Source of the DNA: Rickettsiales bacterium
Lineage (GTDB): Bacteria > Pseudomonadota > Alphaproteobacteria > Rickettsiales > JABCZZ01
Assembly: GCA_035765535.1 (NCBI GenBank)
Contig: DASTXE010000006.1
Location: forward strand, 186,001-250,000
Length of the DNA stretch: 64,000 nucleotides
Reading direction: 5' to 3'
The translations under genes and the position numbers were made by a program. The notes below the pieces were generated by a model that was not told where the DNA came from, searched no databases, and saw nothing but the letters and a program-made list of their open reading frames with translations. Below are positions 33,009 through 43,021 of the stretch, one piece after another (position 1 is the first letter of the stretch; each line of letters starts with the position of its first letter).

Positions 33009-35915
33009 ATGACACATAAGCTTCTGGAAAGACAGATTATTAAAGTAAGCGATGGCAACGGCACGGTTGACTACAAAGCTTTGCTGCAGCTGATAGAACT
33101 TGCCTATGAAAAGTACGATCGCGATGCGCAGATGCAGGACCGTGCAACCCAGCTGATGTCGGACGAACTGAATGAACTGAATGCCGCCATCCGCAAGGAG
33201 CGCGATGAAATGGTGGCCGAATCGCAGAAACGCTTTGAACTCGCAGTCGAAGGCACGAATGACGGCATATGGGACTGGGATGTGCGTAAAAACAGTCTTT
33301 GGCTTTCCAGGCACTGCAAAACCATGCTCGGTTACAATGAAGATCAGCTGGAAGAAGCGCAGATAGATGACTGGTACGATCTGGTGCATGAGAGTGACAA
33401 GCCAAGCGCCAAGGCTTTCATTGAGCATCACCTCAACAGCGATAAGCATTACCCCGTCACACTAAAATTTAATGCGGCATCGGGTGCTATTCATCACATC
33501 AAATGCTACGCCTCTGCCCTGAAGGATGCGGCAGGAAAAACCTTGCGGCTGGTCGGTGTGCTCACGGACATCACCGAATTCATTACCATGCAGCAGGAGC
33601 TGGAAGCGGAACGCAATAAGGCAGAGGAAGCCAATCGCAGCCTCGCGGCAAAAATTGCGGAAAAAGAGCGCATGGAAAAGCAGCTCGCCGCTTATATCGA
33701 ACGCATGGAGATCGCCCAGTTTGAAGCCATGGAGGCCAAGGAAAAAGCTAAGAATGACGCACATACCATTCTGCTTCTTAAAACCGTGGCGGCGGAAGCC
33801 AACAGTGCATCCAGCGTGGAAGATACAATCAGGACAGTACTGGAGCAGATGTGCAAATTCATCGGCTGGCCGCTGGGACACGCCTATTATCTCGATACCA
33901 GGGAAAACATACTGAAATCAACCGGAATCTGGTATGTCAAAGAGAAGGCTCACTTTGAAAAATTTCAACGGGCAACGAGGGATACACCGCTTAAACACGG
34001 CGAAGGCATTCCCGGAGAAGTGTGGAAAAAATTAAGCCCGGTATGGAACAGCAATCTGCAGAACGATCCCAATTTCACAAGAATGCGCAAAGAACCGGAA
34101 TGCGGCATTCAATCCGCGTTTGCTTTCCCCATCATAGTGGATAATGAACTGGCCTATGTGCTGGAATTCTTTTCCGACCGCCAGATTCTACTGAACGATG
34201 AACTCAAGGACATTATCCGCGACATCGGCAGCCAGCTTGTCGCACTCATTAAGCGTACACGCACGGAAGAAGAACTCAAACGCGCCAAGGAAGAAGCCGA
34301 AAAAGCCAATATTTCCAAGTCGGACTTCCTTGCCAACATGAGCCACGAAATCCGCACACCGATGAACGGCGTACTGGGAATGACATCGCTGCTGCTGGAT
34401 ACGCATCTGGATGCCGATCAGCGAAGCTGGGCGGAAATCATCAAGAAATCAGGAGAAAATCTGCTGGAAATTATAAATGATATTCTCGATTTCTCCAAGA
34501 TCGAGGCCGGAAAACTGCTTCTGGAACCGGTACAATTCGATCTCAATAGTCTGGTTATGGAAGTGACGGACCTGTTTTCGCTCAAAACGCAGGAAAGCGG
34601 CATCGAATTGCTTGTGGAATTCGCCCCTGACCTTCCCCGCCATTTGATAGGCGATCCTACAAGGCTGCGCCAGATATTGATTAACCTGGTCGGCAATGCC
34701 CTTAAATTCACGAAACAGGGTTATGTCCTGATCCGCGCGTGGGGAGAAACGGCACCTGATAAAAAAGCGCGGCTGTATTTTGAAATTGAAGATAGCGGCA
34801 TCGGAATTCCGCGAGATAAGCTCGGTTATATTTTCAATAAATTCTCACAGGCCGAAGAATCCACGACTCGTCGTTTTGGCGGAACAGGGCTGGGGCTCAC
34901 TATCTGCCGGAAACTGACGGATATGATGCAGGGCAGCATTGATGTAAGAAGCGAGCTGGGCAAGGGTTCGGTTTTCTTTTTTGATGTCCTGCTGGATATA
35001 GCGGATAAAATCCCCGAGCGCCTTACTCCTCATCAGACCGATCTGAAAGACTTGCGGGTGCTGATTGTGGATGACGGAGAGATAAACCGCACCATTCTGA
35101 CGCAGTACGCGCAGACTTGGGGAATGCACGTAGATACTTGCAATTCGGCCCCCCAAGCCTTTTCTATGCTGGAGAAAGCACAGAAGGTCGGAACACCGTA
35201 TCATTTTGCATTGATCGATTATTGCCTGGAAGAAGGCACGGGTATGGACATCGCGGATCAAATTCAAACCGCTGCCCTTCCTATCACCACCAAGCTTATC
35301 ATGATTACCGGCGTCGGCCAGCTGGTGGCCAGCATGAATCTGCAGGAAAGAGGATTTGCAGCCTTTTTCGTCAAACCGCTTTATCCCGAACATTTAAAAG
35401 CGGCAATGCAGGCTCTGCAGGATGCGAATCTAAAAGGCACGACGCTTCCGCTGCTGACGCGTAATACAATCAATAGCATTCTTCAGCATCAGAAGTCACA
35501 ACAGGCCACACCGAAAGATGCATTTAACAATCTTCGTATTCTTGCGGTGGAAGATATGAAGGTGAACCTCATGCTGATTGTCCGGATACTGGAGAAACTT
35601 GGCTGCAATGTGAGCACCGCCACCAATGGTAAGGAAGCAGTGGAGAAACTCCGAAATGATTCATTCGACATGATATTCATGGATTGTCAGATGCCGGAAA
35701 TGGATGGGTTTGAAGCCACCAGGAAAATCCGCGATATGGAAAACGGAAACGGTCATCACACCACGATTATTGCTCTTACGGCAGATGCCATTACAGGAGA
35801 CCGCGAAAAATGCCTCCAGGCCGGAATGGACGATTACTTGAATAAACCATTCAAACCCGAACACATCGCCCAGACACTGGAAAAATGGGTCAATGCTGCC
35901 CACACATCACACTAG
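33009..35915 (+). CDS. PAS-GAF hybrid sensor histidine kinase with two receivers
   Basis: The preferred start (33009, MTHKLLERQIIKVSDG) gives 968 residues. There is no membrane segment. Order: short helical N-terminus, PAS (about 65-190), coiled coil (about 195-260), GAF (about 260-415), HisKA with [11 protein letters not shown], HATPase (GNALKFTKQG, DSGIGIP, GGTGLGLTICRKL), then two receivers (ILIVDDGEIN-like RVLIVDDGEIN and RILAVEDMKVN with MDCQMPEMDG). Both receivers keep the phospho-Asp. The gene follows the FIST sensor directly and probably transmits its signal. Its 3' end overlaps that of the convergent response-regulator gene by four bases. Confidence 0.92.
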   Translation: MTHKLLERQIIKVSDGNGTVDYKALLQLIELAYEKYDRDAQMQDRATQLMSDELNELNAAIRKERDEMVAESQKRFELAVEGTNDGIWDWDVRKNSLWLSRHCKTMLGYNEDQLEEAQIDDWYDLVHESDKPSAKAFIEHHLNSDKHYPVTLKFNAASGAIHHIKCYASALKDAAGKTLRLVGVLTDITEFITMQQELEAERNKAEEANRSLAAKIAEKERMEKQLAAYIERMEIAQFEAMEAKEKAKNDAHTILLLKTVAAEANSASSVEDTIRTVLEQMCKFIGWPLGHAYYLDTRENILKSTGIWYVKEKAHFEKFQRATRDTPLKHGEGIPGEVWKKLSPVWNSNLQNDPNFTRMRKEPECGIQSAFAFPIIVDNELAYVLEFFSDRQILLNDELKDIIRDIGSQLVALIKRTRTEEELKRAKEEAEKANISKSDFLANMSHEIRTPMNGVLGMTSLLLDTHLDADQRSWAEIIKKSGENLLEIINDILDFSKIEAGKLLLEPVQFDLNSLVMEVTDLFSLKTQESGIELLVEFAPDLPRHLIGDPTRLRQILINLVGNALKFTKQGYVLIRAWGETAPDKKARLYFEIEDSGIGIPRDKLGYIFNKFSQAEESTTRRFGGTGLGLTICRKLTDMMQGSIDVRSELGKGSVFFFDVLLDIADKIPERLTPHQTDLKDLRVLIVDDGEINRTILTQYAQTWGMHVDTCNSAPQAFSMLEKAQKVGTPYHFALIDYCLEEGTGMDIADQIQTAALPITTKLIMITGVGQLVASMNLQERGFAAFFVKPLYPEHLKAAMQALQDANLKGTTLPLLTRNTINSILQHQKSQQATPKDAFNNLRILAVEDMKVNLMLIVRILEKLGCNVSTATNGKEAVEKLRNDSFDMIFMDCQMPEMDGFEATRKIRDMENGNGHHTTIIALTADAITGDREKCLQAGMDDYLNKPFKPEHIAQTLEKWVNAAHTSH

Positions 35916-36637
35916 GCAGCTTGAGAGCGCAGCTTATCCACGTAATAAGCAAATGAGTTCGCATTAAAAGGCTTGGAAATAAAACCCTGAGCTCCCGCCG
36001 CCAGACATTTGTATATCGTCAGCGGATCGTTATCGCCGGAAAACATGACAACAAATATATTCGCATCAAAACTGGCAAGGTTTCGCATGACATCAAACCC
36101 ATCATTGGTGTCGTCACGGTAATGAATATCCAGGAAGATAATATCCGGGCGGTCAATCATGGAATTGGCAATGGCCTGCCGGTAATTACCCGTAACGGTC
36201 ACTTCACCATATTGCCGTAGACTCGCCGCGATCATCTGGCTGCTCATACGGTCATCTTCGACAATCAACAGAGATAAGCCCCTGGAGAAAACCGGAGCAG
36301 CACCTGCAGCGGCAACAGGGCTGGGTGCCTCCAGCAGGGCGCAAACCTGTTCCCATTCATTTTTTATATCATTGATAAACTTATAAGATTGGATTACATT
36401 CAGAACAGAACCGGGACTATACCCTCTTACAAGGCAGGCAAGCCTGCCGCCTTTCCCTTCTGCCACGGTCATGCCGGGATAATCCCTAATTTCCTGTGCT
36501 ATAGCTGATTCTATCGCTTCGCGGGATGCATCCTCCCGTAACATGGCGATAAGACAGGAAACACCGCTCCAGCTCTCCGGGTCCCGCCTGACCAGTTCCG
36601 GAAGCCTGTTAAAGTCTATTTGATAATCCAAAGCCAT
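35912..36637 (-). CDS. response regulator with unrecognised N-terminal region
   Basis: This 241-residue protein ends in a receiver (about 120-238): LLIVEDDRMSSQMI, the phospho-Asp in IIFLDIHYRDDTNDG, VVMFSGDN and FISKPFNANS. The first 100 residues include two cysteines and could form a small alpha/beta domain of unknown type. The receiver-last order resembles the 287-residue regulator at 30239. The gene is convergent with the hybrid kinase and shares four bases with its end, which suggests that they belong to one signalling cluster. Confidence 0.82.
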   Translation of the reverse strand: MALDYQIDFNRLPELVRRDPESWSGVSCLIAMLREDASREAIESAIAQEIRDYPGMTVAEGKGGRLACLVRGYSPGSVLNVIQSYKFINDIKNEWEQVCALLEAPSPVAAAGAAPVFSRGLSLLIVEDDRMSSQMIAASLRQYGEVTVTGNYRQAIANSMIDRPDIIFLDIHYRDDTNDGFDVMRNLASFDANIFVVMFSGDNDPLTIYKCLAAGAQGFISKPFNANSFAYYVDKLRSQAA

Positions 36638-36790
36638 ATGGAAGCGTTACGGGTGAAAGGAAGGCTAAAAGCATGAAATTCCCCTCACTATACCATATAC
36701 CCTTCCGCGGGTGAAGCGTTAGAACACAGCAATATCCATCTTTTTAAGATATTGATCTATTCACGAACAAAACCGGAAGGTTGCATTACG

Positions 36791-37144
36791 CTACATAAGC
36801 GGCAGATGTCTTTCCATATTAGACAGGTAATTACCGATGATTCTGCGATCGACATTATATTTGATGCTGATCAGCGCTGCAAGGTAAGCGCGGTTTGGTC
36901 CAGCTGCATCCACCTCATTACGCATAAGGCGCGGCCATTGCTGCAAAATCTGTTCGCGGAAAGGTTCCCATTTACAATGTATGTCGTATTCATGCCCTAA
37001 TTGCCCCTGGTCTGCATTGAACATTGCGAAAAATGAGTTATAATCTTCTTTATCTGCTGATGATTGTCGGCCATTTTGACCTTGGCCTTGCCATTTACCA
37101 CTCTGAGGAAAAAAGGCATTCTTAATACTCGATACCTGCGCCAT
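36791..37144 (-). CDS. small protein with CsbD-like C-terminal motif
   Basis: The 117-residue protein starts after AAGGAAAC. The first 40 residues are polar, Gln-rich and probably disordered. The C-terminal half (about 58-115) contains a QQWPRLMRNEV helix, a spacer and YNVDRRIIGNYL. This pattern of W-P/G-x-L, acidic residues and Y-N/G-V/I followed by a helix resembles CsbD-type stress proteins. The same pattern occurs in the 82-residue protein at 43022, so the two are probably distant paralogs. The function is unknown. Confidence 0.6.
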   Translation of the reverse strand: MAQVSSIKNAFFPQSGKWQGQGQNGRQSSADKEDYNSFFAMFNADQGQLGHEYDIHCKWEPFREQILQQWPRLMRNEVDAAGPNRAYLAALISIKYNVDRRIIGNYLSNMERHLPLM

Positions 37145-37314
37145 AGTTGTTTCCTTTCACCACTGAACAAAGACATAAAAACACCCATTTTTGACGGTAA
37201 AACATATGGCATAAAGCCGCTATATGACGTGAAACAAAAATAAATAAGTTTTACATAAATCGCTTTACTATTAAGAAAAATGTCCCAATGATAATCAATC
37301 AAAACGAGGATTTT

Positions 37315-38031
37315 ATGAACCAGAAGAAAAATACGATTCTGATTATCGAAGATGAACCGCCGATCCGTAAGCTGTTCAACATTGCGCTGGAAGCCGCTGG
37401 CTACAAGACTGTAGAGTGCGACAGCGGCAAGGAAGGCATCCGCCTGGCTGCCTCTGTGCGTCCCGATCTTGTCATTCTGGACCTGGGCCTCCCGGATATA
37501 GACGGTAAAGAGGTCATAACGGGACTGCGCGAATGGTCGCAGGTGCCCATTATTGTCTGCTCCGTACGCAGCGAAGACGAAGAAGTCATTGCCGCACTGG
37601 AAACCGGCGCGGACGATTATGTGACAAAACCCTTTAACCCGGATGTGTTACTGGCACGTATTCATGCCAACCTGCGTAAGGCCGCCACCCGCCAGGTGGG
37701 CGAACCTGATCTGGAAAACGGCGATATCCGCATGGATCTGGTGCGCCACGAAGTGTTCCTGCGCGGAGAAAAATCCGTCTTCACGCCGCGTGAATACGAC
37801 CTGCTGCGTTATTTCATTGTGAACCGCGGAAAGATTCTTACCCACAAACAGATATTGAAAGATATCTGGGGTGCCGCCCATGTGGACAACATGCAGTATC
37901 TGCGTGTCTATGTGAGCCAGCTGCGTGAAAAGATCGAACCCAATCCCGCTGCGCCGATCTATATCGTGACAGAACCGGGGATCGGATATCGCATGGAAAT
38001 CGTCAATGTGAGCGAGGACGCAGCCGCGTAA
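37315..38031 (+). CDS. OmpR/KdpE-family response regulator
   Basis: The start at 37315 follows ACGAGGA and gives 238 residues. The receiver (about 5-120) has LIIEDEPPIRKL, the phospho-Asp in VILDLGLPDIDG and VTKPFNPDVL. A winged-helix DNA-binding domain follows (FTPREYDLLRYFIVNRGK, then VYVSQLREKIEPNP and EPGIGYRM). The PPIRK and YDLLRYF features are typical of KdpE. The matching KdpD-like kinase lies two genes away on the other strand. No kdpFABC transporter genes are in the window, so the target may be something other than potassium uptake. Confidence 0.88.
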   Translation: MNQKKNTILIIEDEPPIRKLFNIALEAAGYKTVECDSGKEGIRLAASVRPDLVILDLGLPDIDGKEVITGLREWSQVPIIVCSVRSEDEEVIAALETGADDYVTKPFNPDVLLARIHANLRKAATRQVGEPDLENGDIRMDLVRHEVFLRGEKSVFTPREYDLLRYFIVNRGKILTHKQILKDIWGAAHVDNMQYLRVYVSQLREKIEPNPAAPIYIVTEPGIGYRMEIVNVSEDAAA

Positions 38032-38070
38032 TATCACTGATATTGCCCACGGTGCATGCAAAAGGCGCAA

Positions 38071-39906
38071 TTACCGCATTCTATCGGTATGTTGCGTTAG
38101 ATAGGCGGGATCTACCACAACATCTTTTACTTTTGCATGCACCGTTTGGGGACCCGGTTGCTCATTGAAACGGCTATAATCGTGGTAGATAATTCTATCG
38201 AGCTCCGCGCGCCGTTCAACCATTTCTGCAATTCTATCGCTTCCGTATACCGCCTCAGCCATTCCGCCCTTTTTCTCAAAGTGTTCTAGAGCTTCCGCTT
38301 TATGCTCAGGTAAACGCTGTCCTGGGGGAATAATATCATCTGGATATTCGCCTTTGGGTAATCCCTCGAGGCAACGCATATAGGTATCAAAAAGCTTGCT
38401 CTCTGTTACAATATCAGCAGCATAATCCTGTGCATGAACTGCATATTCTTGTGCCGCCTTGGCAAATACATATTCCATGCCTTCAACCACCTCATAAGCC
38501 ATCGCTCGCTGATTGGGATAAGCATGGTTTGGATGTCCTATCGCTTCTGAGCATAAAATACGGTTTTCAATACGCAGATCACCAATATCCGGGGTCCCGG
38601 TGGAATTATGCTGTCCGAAGACGGTGCGTCCTTCCCCCCGAAAAAGATAAGCCCCAAAGATATTCATGGTCTTGCGGTGCCCCGCAGCATTAAAACACGG
38701 AGCATCAATGCCATCCGTTACAAAACGCTGATAGGAAGTCTTTGCAGGTGCTATGATAAGAGCGCAGTCATGATTGAACTCTTCCAGCTTACGACCGAAT
38801 ATTATGGCAAAACGGCTTAACTCATCTTTGCCGACATACCGTCGCTTCATTTCATCCTCTTTAGAGAAAAACCGCCTCTCGACTTCTTCCCCATTTCCGA
38901 CAATAATGTCCCGCGGCACGTTAATACCTGCCGCCCGCCTGCCTTCTTCCGCTTTTACATCTTCTCCATCAATGGTAACAATATCGCCTTCCAGTTCGCG
39001 CCTGGAAAACATGTTCACTTTGATTTTACCGATGACATCCGCATAAGCCGGTGTCTTCAGAATAATCCGGGGATCGCTTTTTTCGCTGCATAACCGCTCG
39101 ATATCTTCACAAACCTTGATTTCGTTGGTCTCCACGCCGCCATCACTCTGAAGCTTCTCACGATAAAACCGGACATTACGCTCCAACATTCCAGCTTTTT
39201 GTTCAGGAGAAAAAACCGGGCTGTCGAGCAGGGCTGGAAGCGCCACTTTCAACCCCAGATGCATATGCACACTATTAGCCCAGGACGTAGTGCTGGGTTT
39301 AGAGCGGAAATCTACAAACACATGCCCGGATTTATGACGCCCTCTCAATTTTTCCACCTTTGCCTCAACAGTATCGATCATATGCTGTCCGGCATTGGAA
39401 AGCCATTGAGCGGCCGCAATCGGAGAATCAATTGGCTTAGAAACAATCTCAGCCGTTAGGTAGCTCTGAGGATGAGTGTCTCCATGCTGCTGGTCTTGTA
39501 TGGAAGTTGGATCGGCAACCCTGCGATCCGTATTGACTCCAGCCATATAGGTCGTTGGTTCCACAGTATATTTTGCCATATGCTTTTCAAAAGCTGAAGT
39601 AAGCTGATTGCGTTCAGAACGTTGTTCATGCTCTTGCTGCCAGGAACCGGGACGTAAAGACCGAGGTAAGAATTTTGTTCCCGCATCCTTAACATATCCC
39701 TGATATTTACCTTTGCGCAGGGCCTTAAGCCGATTATTGAATACTTTCTCATTCTCAGTAGTAACACGACATTCCACCTCACACCCTGAAGTGCGGAAAA
39801 GATCTTCCGACTGAACCCCTAACGCTGCCGCCATAGCTTCATCCCATTTTTTGATCCCTGCAAGAGATGCTTCAACCGCAGGAGATGGGGTGGCAGCTTT
39901 CACCAT
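38071..39906 (-). CDS. unknown large protein, possibly glutamine-synthetase/GCS superfamily
   Basis: I do not recognise this 611-residue protein with certainty. The C-terminal half carries a series of blocks that recall the glutamine synthetase catalytic fold: NSVHMHLGLK near residue 212, ALIIAPAKTSYQRF, then APCFNAAGHRKTMNIFG, DLRIENRI and HPNHAYPNQRAMAYEVVEGM. Such order (H-x-H, N/TSYxR, N-x2-GHR, RxExR, NxxYP) would fit the glutamine synthetase or glutamate-cysteine ligase superfamily. The N-terminal third is highly charged and lacks signal or membrane segments. It lies between the KdpE-like and KdpD-like genes. Low confidence in function, high confidence that it is a gene. Confidence 0.6.
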   Translation of the reverse strand: MVKAATPSPAVEASLAGIKKWDEAMAAALGVQSEDLFRTSGCEVECRVTTENEKVFNNRLKALRKGKYQGYVKDAGTKFLPRSLRPGSWQQEHEQRSERNQLTSAFEKHMAKYTVEPTTYMAGVNTDRRVADPTSIQDQQHGDTHPQSYLTAEIVSKPIDSPIAAAQWLSNAGQHMIDTVEAKVEKLRGRHKSGHVFVDFRSKPSTTSWANSVHMHLGLKVALPALLDSPVFSPEQKAGMLERNVRFYREKLQSDGGVETNEIKVCEDIERLCSEKSDPRIILKTPAYADVIGKIKVNMFSRRELEGDIVTIDGEDVKAEEGRRAAGINVPRDIIVGNGEEVERRFFSKEDEMKRRYVGKDELSRFAIIFGRKLEEFNHDCALIIAPAKTSYQRFVTDGIDAPCFNAAGHRKTMNIFGAYLFRGEGRTVFGQHNSTGTPDIGDLRIENRILCSEAIGHPNHAYPNQRAMAYEVVEGMEYVFAKAAQEYAVHAQDYAADIVTESKLFDTYMRCLEGLPKGEYPDDIIPPGQRLPEHKAEALEHFEKKGGMAEAVYGSDRIAEMVERRAELDRIIYHDYSRFNEQPGPQTVHAKVKDVVVDPAYLTQHTDRMR

Positions 39907-39986
39907 AAACTTTGATCTATTGATGAATCAGTGAGATGAGCTGATATGGTACCGGATATTGACTCAATATGCTACTATAAATTGTA

Positions 39987-41951
39987 TCAGGAGATCGGCC
40001 GCCAGTCCGGGATACAGATAGTGAACACCGCGCCGCCCTCCGGATGGTTCTGCGCTTTAACGGCTCCACCCTGCCCGTCCATGACCGCCTTGCAGATAGC
40101 AAGACCGAGTCCTGTGCCTGCGACCTGGGAATCCCGCATCTGCAGACGGGCATATTTATCGAATATCTGCTCAAGCTTTTCAGGAGGAATTCCCTTGCCG
40201 TGGTCGCGTACCGCATAGGCAAATCCCCCGTCCACGCCAACAACCATGCTGATCTCTATGGTCGTCCCGGAAGGCGTATATTTACAGGCATTGTCAATAA
40301 TGTTCTGCAGTACCTGCCCTATCATCATCCGGTCCACATAAAGTTCGACATTATGCTCCGGCGGCTGCAATGTAACGCTATGATTGCGCAACCGGTACTC
40401 AAGACGCCTGAGCACATCGTCAAGAATCTTGCCAGGGTGGTACCAGCCTTTCTTGAACGTGATCTTTTTGCTCTCCAGACGAGTCATATCCAGAATATTG
40501 GTGATAAAACTATCGAGCCGCTCGGATTCACTGAGTGCGGTCTCAATCAGCGTGTCACGCTTGGAGGGATCGAACTGCTTACCGTGGCTGCGGTAAATAT
40601 TCAGCGCGGCGATAATGGAAGCAAGCGGGGTCTTCAGATCGTGCGAAACACTGGAAAGCAGCATGGACCGGAGCTTCTCGCGTTCCTCGCTGATGCGCGT
40701 GGCCTCCATGGTGCTGGCCAGTTCCATACGCTCGATAATGGTTGCCACCTGATCGGCAATCGCTGTCATCATCCCTCCGAACCAGACATCCACTTGCTTG
40801 CGCGAGCGCGGCTTCACACCGATAATGCCGATCGCACCGCTTTGCGACAGCATGAGATTGAAACGCCAGGCAGAATCACGGAACGAAGGAGATCCGAGCC
40901 CCGTTGTCTTCATTTCACGCCAGCATAATTCCATCGCCTTGATATCGGAGTCGCTGAGCGTTGCATCCTGCGGAAATGTCAGTACGATATTTTCCGGGCT
41001 GACAGCGGGAGGCAGGAAAAATGCCACTTCCATCTTAAGGGTGCGTACGATATGCGCATGCAGCTTCTCCAGCGCCTGGGTTAACGAAGACGCATTCGCA
41101 CTGACCTGATACAGATTGAACAATACCTGCGTATTCAGCTCGCGTCTGCGTGCTTTTTCGGCAAAACCGCGTGTGCGGCTGGTGAAAATAGAGATCAGCA
41201 TAGCTGCCGAAAGGAAAATCCCCATATTGAGCATGTCCGTCACATTGCTCAGATCGATATGGTAATGGGGAACGGTTAGAAAATAATTGATGACGAGAAA
41301 GCTCGTCAGCGAAGCGATCAGCCCCGGCATAAGTCCGAAACGGCTCGCCGCAAACGCGCAAGCGGTCATGAACAGCAGGCCGATATTCTGGTTATTGATC
41401 CTGAATAAGGCAGGCGGCAATGTCGCCTGGAGCGCGAATGCGCAAAGATATGCCACCCCTACGGCCAACAACCCGTATAGAATAGGAAGCGGCCTGAAAA
41501 AACGCAGCCTTTCCCACAAGGAGTAACGGTAATTATGTCCCGTGATCGTAATTCCTTCGACCGGAATCCCTCGCTTCCGCGCTTGCTCCATCACGGTCTG
41601 CGGAAGGGTGCGGCGCAGTAAAAAACTGCGCTGCTGCTGTTCGGAATGGGCTATAATAATAGATGCAACGCGCCCTTTTTCCTCCTCCAGCATGGTCTTG
41701 ACGGCACGCGTATAATTCTCGGCGGTGATATGGGACGTTTCACCCCCCATCTGCTCTGCAAGCGTCAGAAGGCGCAACATTCTCTCTTGAGCATCCGGAT
41801 CGAGTCCATCCTGCCCTGGCGTTTCCACGAACACGGCACGCCATCGCCCCCCCATACGCATGGCACGGTTGCGGGCAACACGTAAAAGAATAACTGCTCT
41901 TGGATGATCCTCAAGACAGACAATAACCAGATCAGGTGACGTCGGTTCCAT
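39987..41951 (-). CDS. KdpD-like sensor histidine kinase lacking the KdpD domain
   Basis: The 654-residue protein starts directly with the universal-stress-protein-like domain of KdpD (about 8-140: VIVCLEDHPRAVILLRVARN). Four membrane helices follow (DUF4118, about 155-270), then a GAF-like region, HisKA (SVSHDLKTPLASII) and HATPase (DNACKYTPSG, DHGKGIPPEKL, GTGLGLAICKAV). True KdpD has about 890 residues and an N-terminal domain with a Walker A motif, which is missing here. Ligand sensing must therefore differ. The likely partner is the KdpE-like regulator at 37315, separated by one unrelated gene. Confidence 0.88.
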   Translation of the reverse strand: MEPTSPDLVIVCLEDHPRAVILLRVARNRAMRMGGRWRAVFVETPGQDGLDPDAQERMLRLLTLAEQMGGETSHITAENYTRAVKTMLEEEKGRVASIIIAHSEQQQRSFLLRRTLPQTVMEQARKRGIPVEGITITGHNYRYSLWERLRFFRPLPILYGLLAVGVAYLCAFALQATLPPALFRINNQNIGLLFMTACAFAASRFGLMPGLIASLTSFLVINYFLTVPHYHIDLSNVTDMLNMGIFLSAAMLISIFTSRTRGFAEKARRRELNTQVLFNLYQVSANASSLTQALEKLHAHIVRTLKMEVAFFLPPAVSPENIVLTFPQDATLSDSDIKAMELCWREMKTTGLGSPSFRDSAWRFNLMLSQSGAIGIIGVKPRSRKQVDVWFGGMMTAIADQVATIIERMELASTMEATRISEEREKLRSMLLSSVSHDLKTPLASIIAALNIYRSHGKQFDPSKRDTLIETALSESERLDSFITNILDMTRLESKKITFKKGWYHPGKILDDVLRRLEYRLRNHSVTLQPPEHNVELYVDRMMIGQVLQNIIDNACKYTPSGTTIEISMVVGVDGGFAYAVRDHGKGIPPEKLEQIFDKYARLQMRDSQVAGTGLGLAICKAVMDGQGGAVKAQNHPEGGAVFTICIPDWRPIS

Positions 41952-42098
41952 ATAGGCGTATATCTATTAAGAATAAGAATGGAATAGCACAGGCTAATAT
42001 AAATTCTCCATAACTTAAAGATTGATTATACGGCAACCATATATTACTATGCCGCCGCTTACTTCCCCGCAATACGTCCATGACGCTGAAGGCCCCGT

Positions 42099-42917
42099 AT
42101 GAATCCCAGGTTTTCCTGTGCTGTTTTACGCCGTCTGCCCTTTCTGGCGTTATCCCTCATTCTGCTCGGATGTACCACTCCGGTCCCCCCCTCATACACA
42201 GCGCCGGAACCCCCGCCCGTAAAACAGGTCAAGAAACCCCAGCATCACATCAAACCTGTTGTATCTCCGCATTACGCAATGGATGCCTATATAGAATCCC
42301 TGTCCTTAAGCGATATGGAGCTGTCCTATGTATCGGCAGAAAATTCTGCGCTTCAGTCCCGGCTGGATATAATTTCGCGCTTCCTGAACGAAAAGAGAAA
42401 ACAACCCGCATTGCAACCGGCAATCGTGGTTTCCTATAGCGTAAAAGATCAGAAAAACATTTTACAGCTGATTGCTCCTTTCGACATGTCGCGCAATGAA
42501 TATGATTTCTCCGACCTGCAGGCGGTACTGTCTCACGTTAAAGGCCCACAATACGTCATACAGGATATTCATCCCGTGATTGCCAAAAGCACCCAGCAGA
42601 GAAAAATTCTGTTTTCCAGAGACGATACGAATGCCACTCGTGAGATGATACGGCATGAACTGAAGGCGCTGCTGGCCAACACCACACCGCTTTCCGATTC
42701 GGCGGAAGCAAAAGTTCAGCTGCAGCTTCTAAGATTCTTCATCGGTCTTCATATGAGGGATGCTGCCTATCTCGCCGCTGAAAATGCCGAACAGTCATTG
42801 GCAAGCGTAGAAGACCGGCAGGGAGACAATCCGGAAACGCAGAAATTATCCGGTGAACTCGACACCTTGAAAAGCCGCCTTCGCAAAGAGATGCCTTTCA
42901 CTTTCAAGTCATTATAA
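42099..42917 (+). CDS. lipoprotein of unknown function
   Basis: The 272-residue protein has a basic N-terminus, a hydrophobic stretch and lipobox LLGC with the lipid anchor at about C25. A proline-rich segment with basic residues follows (about 30-55), then an alpha-helical body rich in Leu, Ala, Gln and Glu. The middle contains VVSYSVKDQKNILQLIAPFD. I see no known domain. It is probably attached to an envelope membrane and may span the periplasm. It stands alone between the KdpD-like gene (divergent) and the CsbD-like gene. Confidence 0.75.
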   Translation: MNPRFSCAVLRRLPFLALSLILLGCTTPVPPSYTAPEPPPVKQVKKPQHHIKPVVSPHYAMDAYIESLSLSDMELSYVSAENSALQSRLDIISRFLNEKRKQPALQPAIVVSYSVKDQKNILQLIAPFDMSRNEYDFSDLQAVLSHVKGPQYVIQDIHPVIAKSTQQRKILFSRDDTNATREMIRHELKALLANTTPLSDSAEAKVQLQLLRFFIGLHMRDAAYLAAENAEQSLASVEDRQGDNPETQKLSGELDTLKSRLRKEMPFTFKSL

Positions 42918-43021
42918 ACGCTCTTTATATGCTGCTTATATGACCGTTAAGCATACGAATGGCATGCTTACGCTTATTTTGTAATCCTCAGCCTGCTAAT
43001 ATTCTTACGACAGGAGGATTT

